Shown here: positions 13,292 through 17,943 of the stretch, in pieces
How positions within the stretch are numbered: the first letter of the stretch is position 1
How the letters are laid out: each line of letters starts with the position of its first letter
Origin: Lachnospiraceae bacterium
Lineage (GTDB): Bacteria > Bacillota_A > Clostridia > Lachnospirales > Lachnospiraceae
Direction of reading: 5' to 3'
Length of the DNA: 17,943 bases
Assembly: GCA_004556565.1 (NCBI GenBank)
Contig: SFGN01000055.1
Location: forward strand, 1-17,943
Program-made: the position numbers and the translations under genes
The notes under the pieces: model-generated
Database searches by the model: none
What the model was told of the DNA's origin: nothing
The model's input: only the letters and a program-made list of their open reading frames with translations

Positions 13292-13737
13292 AAACCATAA
13301 GAGTTGTTGCAGCTGTTATTTGCGATAGTTTTGAGACCAAATCAAAGATATTTGCCACGGCCAGAGGATATGGAGAACTGAAAAGCGGTTGGGAATTTCC
13401 CGGCGGAAAAGTGGAACCAGGAGAAACACCGCAACAGGCGTTGAAACGAGAAATTATGGAAGAGCTTAACACAGAAATTGAAGTTGGTGAGCTGATTGAT
13501 ACCGTTGAATATGATTATCCGACTTTTCATCTCTCTATGGATTGTTTCTGGGCAAAAGTAAGTGTAGGGGAATTGGAACTCAAAGAAGCTGAAGCTGCGA
13601 AGTGGCTTACAAAAGATGAATTAGATAGCGTAGCGTGGCTGCCGGCTGATATTACGCTAATTGGGAAGATTAAAGAGTGTATGAGCGTAATATCAACGAA
13701 GGTGACAAGGTCTACTTTGACGAAGAGAATAACTTAG
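13288..13737 (+). CDS. NUDIX hydrolase (nucleoside triphosphate pyrophosphohydrolase-like), 149 aa
   Basis: The NUDIX box is G40-KVEPG-E46-TPQQALK-REIMEEL (40-60), with the metal-binding REIMEE intact; the usual Gly after it is Asn (61). The N-terminus IRVVAAVICDSF and WEFPGGK match the MutT-like 8-oxo-dGTP/(deoxy)nucleotide pyrophosphohydrolase group. ATG overlaps the helicase stop (ATGA), a pairing frequent with DUF3427 helicases. The native protein should end near IGKIKEC; the last 18 residues (from 13681) are the out-of-frame reading of a foreign fragment. The core is complete, so activity is probably kept. Cleaning the nucleotide pool or destroying a nucleotide signal are both possible. 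Confidence 0.88.
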   Translation: MKTIRVVAAVICDSFETKSKIFATARGYGELKSGWEFPGGKVEPGETPQQALKREIMEELNTEIEVGELIDTVEYDYPTFHLSMDCFWAKVSVGELELKEAEAAKWLTKDELDSVAWLPADITLIGKIKECMSVISTKVTRSTLTKRIT

Positions 13738-13781
13738 AAAAAATACAAGAGAGAACTGACCTGTATGGCTTCACTGAGTGA
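13680..13781 (+). pseudogene. 3' fragment of a paralogue of the 17539-17745 gene
   Basis: Read from 13680, the sequence encodes YERNINEGDKVYFDEENNLE and continues to a TGA at 13779-13781. The intact gene at 17539-17745 ends YERDINEGDKVYFDKDKLEK. The two match for about 20 codons with scattered synonymous changes, then diverge (KIQERTDLYGFTE here). It has no start or 5' half and overlaps the end of the NUDIX frame. It marks a breakpoint where the helicase-NUDIX block was joined to another locus. Confidence 0.75.
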
Positions 13782-13795
13782 AAGGAAGTATGGAA

Positions 13796-14380
13796 ATGGA
13801 TCCTACGATTGATTACTACAACCTTAATGCAGAAAACTTCATAGAGAGTACACAGAATGTTGATATGCATCAGGCACAGGACCGATTTCTACGATTATTG
13901 GATGAAAACGCATTGATCCTTGATTTCGGCTGCGGTTCCGGTCGTGATACCAGATATTTCATGGATAAAGGATATCGGGTTACAGCAACGGATGGTTCGG
14001 CGGAAATTTGTAGATTAGCAAGTATCTTTACCGGTATTGCAGTGAAAGAAATGCTGTTTCAGGAACTGGATGATATCAATACATATGGTGGTATATGGGC
14101 TTGTTCTTCCATTTTGCATTTGCCAAAGAATGAGCTGCTGTTGGTGATTCGAAAAATGTGCAATGCGCTTAAAGATACCGGCGTAATCTACACTTCCTTC
14201 AAATACGGTGATTTTGAAGGTGTGCGTAATGGTCGGTATTTTACAGATCTTAATGAGGATTCCTTTAAGGAATTCATAGCAGGGATTCCGGAGCTTACGA
14301 TAGAAGACCATTGGATCACCGGTGATGTCAGACCAGGAAGGGGTGATGAGAGGTGGCTGAATTTGATTCTACGCAAATAG
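13796..14380 (+). CDS. class I SAM-dependent methyltransferase, 194 aa
   Basis: A Rossmann-fold methyltransferase. Motif I is LDFGCGSGRD (about 42-51), the acidic end of strand 2 is TATDGSAE, and WACSSILHLP lies at the motif IV position. No DNA-methyltransferase motif (DPPY, NPPY or PC) is present there, so the substrate is more likely a small molecule, RNA or protein. GDVRPGRGDERWLN at the end is typical of this Clostridial family. AAAGGA nine bases upstream favours ATG 13796 over the ATG at 13790. Its end overlaps the following HNH gene by 28 bases, which suggests joint function. Confidence 0.87.
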   Translation: MDPTIDYYNLNAENFIESTQNVDMHQAQDRFLRLLDENALILDFGCGSGRDTRYFMDKGYRVTATDGSAEICRLASIFTGIAVKEMLFQELDDINTYGGIWACSSILHLPKNELLLVIRKMCNALKDTGVIYTSFKYGDFEGVRNGRYFTDLNEDSFKEFIAGIPELTIEDHWITGDVRPGRGDERWLNLILRK

Positions 14381-15537
14381 GACATTCCTTACATATCAAT
14401 GGAGAGTACCACAACACCCTGGATATCGAAGGCTTCTCTCAGATGATGAAGGATCCTTCCTATTGTTATAAATTTTACTGGCTGGAAGCAATCGTGGATA
14501 TTGTTTCTGAGGGTATTCAGGATACAAACTTTGATGCGATTATCGATGAGATGATCTGCAATGCCTGGTATTCCGTAAGAGAATTTCACATTCATCTTAG
14601 CGGCATGCAGGCAGATGGACTTGTGAGAGATGGTCTGGAACGTGCTGTTCTTAAACTGACAGAACTCAGTAATCTGCCGGCAAATGCATCCAAAGTGGAA
14701 ATCAAAAATGCAATCCGGGAGCACAATGCCGACTTGAAACTTGCTAAGGAACAGCTGACCAATATGGTTCCCAGTCGGGCATTGGCAGGCTTTTTCTCAA
14801 AAAGTGCAGAAGAAGTGCCGTGGGGAAGTATTCGTAGATTAACCGAGTATATCAGACGAATCGATAGTACTGTAATTCGACTGCCGTATACCTTTGGAGA
14901 CAGCAGTAAACTGAAAAAAGAAGTCCATTTCAACTCAGACTGGATGAGGATGATCCAGGATAATACCGTAAATATTCTTGGATGGATTCAGTATGAAAAG
15001 GTGAAATGGCTGCAGAATAATAACCCGGAAGTCCCGGGCCTCATTTACAAACTGGCACCAATGGATGAGAAGATGCGGAAGCTGAATAATGTGCGTAAGC
15101 TATGGGAAGGCATTCTGGATGTGCGAGAAGTCAGGGATGTCTTTACCGGCAATCCGATTGTGTCCAAGCAGTATGATGTGGATCATTTCATACCATGGTC
15201 TTTCGTTATGAATGATGAGCTTTGGAACCTGATGCCGATGGATTCTTCTCTGAATTCTTCCAAGAGCAACAAGCTTCCGAAGTGGGATCCTTTCTTTATT
15301 GTGTTTGCAGAAAATCAGTTTGGTATGTACAAACTGATTCACGAGAAGGAAGAATTGCATAAACGTTTTGAAGCCTGTTACAGAGATAATCTTCATTCTA
15401 TCTGGGCCGGTCAGGAATTATACAGACCTGGGAATACCAAGGAAGAATTCTACAATATCCTGCAAAAAAATATGCAGCCGGTCTATGACTCGGCAAGACG
15501 GCAGGGATATGAGATCTGGAATTATCAACTGCTTTAA
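14353..15537 (+). CDS. HNH endonuclease domain protein, 394 aa
   Basis: A large N-terminal helical region (about 1-255) with GEYHNTLDIEGF and DPSYCYKFYWLEAIV is followed by an HNH domain of the Cas9/McrA-like type: YDVDHFIPWSFVMNDELWNL (274-293), with D277-H278 and N292, then a conserved SSKSNKLP. The start is GTG at 14353: GGGGTGA lies ahead, the first in-frame ATG would remove conserved text, and the gene overlaps the methyltransferase. No zinc cysteines are visible. The N-terminal region may recognise DNA or RNA. A nuclease paired by overlap with a methyltransferase resembles restriction-modification, but the enzyme partner is not a DNA-type methylase. Confidence 0.85.
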   Translation: MAEFDSTQIGHSLHINGEYHNTLDIEGFSQMMKDPSYCYKFYWLEAIVDIVSEGIQDTNFDAIIDEMICNAWYSVREFHIHLSGMQADGLVRDGLERAVLKLTELSNLPANASKVEIKNAIREHNADLKLAKEQLTNMVPSRALAGFFSKSAEEVPWGSIRRLTEYIRRIDSTVIRLPYTFGDSSKLKKEVHFNSDWMRMIQDNTVNILGWIQYEKVKWLQNNNPEVPGLIYKLAPMDEKMRKLNNVRKLWEGILDVREVRDVFTGNPIVSKQYDVDHFIPWSFVMNDELWNLMPMDSSLNSSKSNKLPKWDPFFIVFAENQFGMYKLIHEKEELHKRFEACYRDNLHSIWAGQELYRPGNTKEEFYNILQKNMQPVYDSARRQGYEIWNYQLL

Positions 15538-15592
15538 TGGTTGCGGAAGAGAAGAGCACATACGGATGCGAAAAGAAATAGAGGAAAAAAAC

Positions 15593-16135
15593 ATGAGATG
15601 TGTATATTTTGTCCGACATGGACAGACAGTGTGGAATGTAGAAAATAAAATATGTGGTGCGACGGACATTGTCCTGACAGATATAGGTCATCAGCAGGCA
15701 ATGGAGACTGGAAAAAGGATTCTGGAAGAAGGAATTCAGGCAGATGAAATTTTGTATTCTCCGCTAGTGCGTGCTGCAGATACTGCCAGACATATCGCGG
15801 AGATCACGGGAATTCCTGCCAGGGTTGAGCCGAGATTGATTGAACAAAACTTTGGGAAGTGGGAGTCCACTGCCAGAGATGGGTTGGAATTTAAGAAAGC
15901 CAAGGAAGATTTTTGTTGCAGATATGAAGGTGGCGAATCTATGCTACATTTAGCCCAGAGGATTTACAATCTTTTGGATGAGATTAAGGAAGAGTCGGAT
16001 CATAAGACCTATATCCTGGTAGCACATAATGGTATATCCAGAGTCGTTCAATCGTATTTCTACGAGATGACAAATGCAGAATACGCCGCATTTGGAGTGA
16101 AAAATTGCCAGATTCTGCGATATGATTTTGAATGA
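15593..16135 (+). CDS. histidine phosphatase family protein, 180 aa
   Basis: A phosphoglycerate mutase-like phosphatase. VRHGQT (residues 7-12) holds the phosphohistidine; YSPLVRAADTARHIAE supplies the second arginine; and VAHNGISRVVQSY holds the second catalytic histidine. The length is typical for small-molecule phosphatases of this superfamily. ATG 15593 places RHG at its usual distance from the N-terminus; an in-frame ATG at 15566 would add nine residues. It follows the HNH gene by 55 bases and is the last gene of the operon. Its substrate is unknown. With the NUDIX enzyme it may act on nucleotides, which is a guess from company. Confidence 0.9.
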   Translation: MRCVYFVRHGQTVWNVENKICGATDIVLTDIGHQQAMETGKRILEEGIQADEILYSPLVRAADTARHIAEITGIPARVEPRLIEQNFGKWESTARDGLEFKKAKEDFCCRYEGGESMLHLAQRIYNLLDEIKEESDHKTYILVAHNGISRVVQSYFYEMTNAEYAAFGVKNCQILRYDFE

Positions 16136-16159
16136 TGAGAAAATAGCAAAAAATTGGAA

Positions 16160-16168
16160 TGATATAAT
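16160..16168 (+). promoter_or_regulatory. extended -10 promoter ahead of the DUF1653 gene
   Basis: TGATATAAT contains a perfect TATAAT (16163-16168) preceded by the TG of an extended -10 element, which can replace a missing -35 box. The DUF1653 start is 33 bases further on. No clear -35 is seen. Confidence 0.55.
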
Positions 16169-16201
16169 TGATGAAACATGATTTTTTTACAAAGGAGAAA
16201 A

Positions 16202-16525
16202 ATGATTGAAATAAAACCAGGTCGTTACCGTCATTTCAAAGGAAATGAATACGAAGTAATCGGCATCGCAAAACATAGTGAAACCACAGAAGAGATGGTA
16301 GTGTACCGTGCTCTTTATGGAGAGCATGGACTTTGGATAAGACCTGCATCCATGTGGAACGAAATGGTAGAACATAAGGGACAGATTGTGAGAAGATTTT
16401 CATTCTGTCTCAATCCAATTCTCCATATAAATTGCATCAGGTTGGCGAGGCTCTTGCATGGGAGTATATCCGCAATGTTGGAATCGATGGAGCGAAGCCG
16501 GATACCCATATCAGACGATTTTTAG
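16202..16525 (+). pseudogene. DUF1653 protein, 3' end replaced
   Basis: Residues 1-66 are a nearly complete DUF1653 domain: MIEIKPGRYRHFKGNEYEVI, HSETTEEMVVYRALYGEHG and LWIRPASMWNEMVEHKGQIV. These small proteins are normally about 70-80 aa and of unknown function. After RRF the true end is lost and the frame runs on for about 40 residues through the following glycosylase-like remnant in the wrong frame. The start at 16202 follows AAAGGAG. The core could still fold, since only the last few native residues appear missing. Confidence 0.75.
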
Positions 16526-16737
16526 GAAGTAATCGTATGGGTGAATCAAAAGGGAAAGAAGCAACGATTGAAGAAGCTCTTTCACAGATTGAACGGCTTT
16601 CGGAGGAGACAGGATTAACTAAGGCAACCGTTGATAATATTATTTGGAGTTTTTGCGCAGACGGATATGGTGAAGTTTGTACAGCTACTCCGCACTGTGA
16701 GGTCTGTCCTGTGAAAACATGGTGTAAGTATAAATGA
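16396..16737 (+). pseudogene. C-terminal half of an HhH-GPD / endonuclease III-like Fe-S protein
   Basis: In a different frame from DUF1653, the sequence reads IFILSQSNSPYKLHQVGEAL, then EYIRNVGIDGAKPDTHIRRF, TKATVDNIIWSFC and a terminal cysteine cluster CTATPHCEVCPVKTWC. The cluster (C-x5-C-x2-C-x5-C) is nearly the 4Fe-4S loop of endonuclease III (C-x6-C-x2-C-x5-C). GIDGAKPDTHIRRF recalls the HhH-GPD catalytic Asp region. The N-terminal half is missing, and the only starts are weak (TTG 16432 without a good ribosome site). It is a base-excision-type enzyme remnant fused to a broken DUF1653 gene by deletion. Confidence 0.6.
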
Positions 16738-16776
16738 GATTTATCGCTTTGGATTAGATATAGAATAGGAGTACAG

Positions 16777-17202
16777 ATGAAAGTAACAAAGATCTTACTT
16801 GTTGCAATGTTATCCTGCATGTTATTTGCTGGATGTAAAGCAACGGATATAGGAAAGGAAGCAGGTGTGGCGATGGAGAAGGCTACGTATCGACAGGTTT
16901 CCATGGAAGAAGCGATGGAACTGATGGAAACAGAAAAGAACTATATCATCTTGGATGTTCGTAGACAGGAAGAGTACGACGAGAAACATATTACAGGTGC
17001 AATTTTGGTGCCAAACGAAACCATCGGAACGAAAGACATACTGGAACTTCCGGACAAAGACCAGATGATTCTTGTGTATTGCAGAAGCGGAAACCGGAGC
17101 AAACAAGCAGCGGGGAAGCTGGTAGCACTTGGTTATACAAACATTATTGAGTTTGGTGGAATCAATAACTGGCCGGGAGAAGTGGAAACATCGGTAAAAT
17201 AA
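16777..17202 (+). CDS. rhodanese-like lipoprotein, 141 aa
   Basis: The signal peptide (MKVTKILLVAMLSCMLF) ends in lipobox FAGC with C20 as the acylated residue, so the protein is membrane-anchored outside the cell. The rest is one rhodanese domain: IILDVRRQEEYDEKHITGAI and the active-site loop CRSGNRS with catalytic C102, then GYTNIIEFGGINNWPGEV. Secreted rhodaneses of this size are frequent in Clostridia and may handle sulfane sulfur or persulfides. AGGAG precedes the start. It appears intact and outside the defence operon. Confidence 0.92.
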   Translation: MKVTKILLVAMLSCMLFAGCKATDIGKEAGVAMEKATYRQVSMEEAMELMETEKNYIILDVRRQEEYDEKHITGAILVPNETIGTKDILELPDKDQMILVYCRSGNRSKQAAGKLVALGYTNIIEFGGINNWPGEVETSVK

Positions 17203-17242
17203 GCATGCCAAAATAAGTAAAGGTGGATTGGAGGAATTGTAG

Positions 17243-17476
17243 ATGAAGCGATTGTTCGAATTAGGAAATCAGTATGAAAGAGAAAGTGATTGGAAAGACT
17301 TGGCTCTTGTAAAATTTTGTCTTTGTGCTGTGGGAATCATGATTGGAATCCAGATACCAACAAAGCACAAAAAAGTAGTTGTAGCAGGTGCCCTGGGTGT
17401 ATTCGTAGTTACTTACATTCCACTTATGACAAAACTGTTTATGATTGCTGTTCGTAGAAGAGAGGATGTCCAGTAG
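17243..17476 (+). CDS. small two-helix membrane protein, 77 aa
   Basis: An N-terminal amphipathic segment (LFELGNQYERESDWKDLALV) is followed by two membrane helices: about residues 23-39 (LVKFCLCAVGIMIGIQI) and 44-70 (VVVAGALGVFVVTYIPLMTK and beyond), ending in a basic RRRED tail. Similar Lachnospiraceae proteins are sometimes labelled permease of phosphate ABC transporter, but a 77-aa protein with two helices cannot be a full permease, and I would not use that name. GGAGG lies before the start. Function unknown. Confidence 0.75.
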   Translation: MKRLFELGNQYERESDWKDLALVKFCLCAVGIMIGIQIPTKHKKVVVAGALGVFVVTYIPLMTKLFMIAVRRREDVQ

Positions 17477-17538
17477 AGTAAGGACTGTATCAATTGAAAT
17501 AATTTGCATGGAATGACATATATCGGAGATAACAAATC

Positions 17539-17745
17539 ATGTATACTGTAAAAAGAATTGAGGAAGACCTGGATTTTGGTTGTGAAGAACGGGAAGAAGG
17601 TGCACCGGTTATGGCTGTCGTTACACTCGTTGATTCTTTTGGTGAAGAGATGCGAGTGAAGGCAGAAGATGCCATGCTGTATGAACGAGATATTAATGAA
17701 GGTGATAAGGTCTATTTTGACAAAGATAAATTAGAAAAAGCATAA
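17539..17745 (+). CDS. conserved small protein, 68 aa, intact paralogue of the 13680 fragment
   Basis: Reads MYTVKRIEEDLDFGCEEREE, GAPVMAVVTLVDSFGEEMRV and ends YERDINEGDKVYFDKDKLEK plus Ala. It looks like a small beta-barrel-type protein: the short strands and the NEGDKVYFD turn would suit an SH3- or S1-like barrel. I do not know its function. CGGAG stands upstream. A WYL-type regulator gene begins 15 bases after its stop, behind AAGGAGG, so the two are probably co-expressed. A diverged copy of its last 20-odd codons is attached to the NUDIX gene about 4 kb upstream. Confidence 0.75.
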   Translation: MYTVKRIEEDLDFGCEEREEGAPVMAVVTLVDSFGEEMRVKAEDAMLYERDINEGDKVYFDKDKLEKA

Positions 17746-17760
17746 GGAGGATTGATCGAG

Positions 17761-17943
17761 ATGGCTTCCTTTGATCAGAAACTTCGTACTTTACGCCTGA
17801 TGGAAATCCTTCTGGAACGTACCGATGATGCGCATATGCTGAACGCATCGGAATTATGCACGATTCTGGATCAGGAATATGGCATCAGTACGGATCGAAG
17901 AACTATATATACAGAGATGGAGATCCTTGATAAATTCGGACTG
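17761..17943 (+). CDS. WYL-type transcriptional regulator, N-terminal part (runs off window)
   Basis: The 61 visible codons form the winged-helix N-terminus of a DeoR/WYL-family regulator: FDQKLRTLRLMEILLERTDD, then ASELCTILDQEYGISTDRRT and IYTEMEILDKFGL, with DRRTIYTEME as the recognition helix region. Full proteins are about 300 aa, with a WYL ligand-binding domain that senses nucleic-acid-related ligands. The rest lies beyond the window. GGAGG precedes ATG. WYL regulators often accompany defence loci, but here a partner outside the window is just as likely. Confidence 0.82.
   Translation, partial: MASFDQKLRTLRLMEILLERTDDAHMLNASELCTILDQEYGISTDRRTIYTEMEILDKFGL

Noticed and set aside
9152..15537. 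Standard restriction-modification system
   Set aside because: The only methyltransferase lacks DNA-methylase motif IV text and no specificity subunit is seen.
15368..15592. N-terminal extension of the histidine phosphatase frame
   Set aside because: It lies in the end of the HNH gene; the VRHGQT motif must be near the N-terminus, as with the start at 15593.
17243..17476. Permease of phosphate ABC transporter
   Set aside because: A 77-aa protein with two membrane helices lacks the EAA loop and size of an ABC permease.
13680..17745. Direct repeat as ends of a composite transposon
   Set aside because: Only about 60-70 bases match, with many substitutions, no terminal repeats and no transposase; diverged paralogues explain it better.
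1..17943. CRISPR array
   Set aside because: No regularly spaced direct repeats were seen; the repeats present are single inverted repeats or gene fragments.

Overview
The window looks like a Lachnospiraceae-type (gut Clostridia) chromosome. Base composition is moderately AT-rich, Shine-Dalgarno sequences are strong (AGGAGG/GGAGG), and the recognisable proteins (MerR/redox operon, ATP-grasp R2K-type protein, TTRAP-like conjugation protein, DUF1653, PLD-helicase-DUF3427, WYL regulator) are the kind seen in that family. It reads as an accessory region: a decayed integrative/conjugative element (ICE) carrying two cargo blocks, with many truncated genes and small inserted elements. All family assignments are from reading the sequence; no database search was run.

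Left part (1-2280): a small XRE regulator behind a three-hairpin leader; a 136-bp MITE-like palindromic element; a stretch of tRNA-like sequence ending in a recognisable but imperfect tRNA-Ser(GCT); an ATP-grasp gene that starts only 36 bases after that tRNA; a truncated RNA 2'-phosphotransferase (KptA) fused out of frame to the tail of an ICE protein; an ICE transfer-assisting small protein; and a terminator.

Redox block (2287-6300): a MerR regulator on the minus strand faces a plus-strand operon (alpha/beta hydrolase, FMN reductase, lipoprotein, carboxymuconolactone decarboxylase-cupin fusion, flavodoxin, truncated lipoprotein). Between them is a textbook MerR promoter with a 19-bp spacer and a dyad operator. 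ICE remnants lie on both sides, so this block looks like inserted cargo.

ICE remnant and accessory genes (6306-8861): an XRE gene on the minus strand, split by a 120-bp three-hairpin insertion and lacking a normal start codon; the C-terminal piece of a relaxase; then a plus-strand run of a 33-aa protein, a HIRAN protein, a bacterial PH-domain protein, SSB and an EF-hand acidic protein, closed by a terminator.

Putative defence operon (9066-16135): from one good promoter, eight same-strand genes with short gaps or ATGA overlaps: XRE regulator, a two-part HNH nuclease, a 1004-aa PLD-SF2 helicase-DUF3427 protein, a NUDIX hydrolase, a small-molecule/RNA-type SAM methyltransferase, a second HNH nuclease and a histidine phosphatase. 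No DNA-type methyltransferase is visible, so this is not an ordinary restriction-modification system. A 34-codon fragment matching the end of a gene at 17539-17745 is stuck to the 3' end of the NUDIX gene and marks a recombination joint inside the operon.

Right part (16160-17943): a truncated DUF1653 gene joined to the C-terminal Fe-S half of an HhH-GPD/endonuclease III-like protein, a rhodanese lipoprotein, a two-helix membrane protein, a small conserved protein, and the start of a WYL-type regulator that runs off the window.
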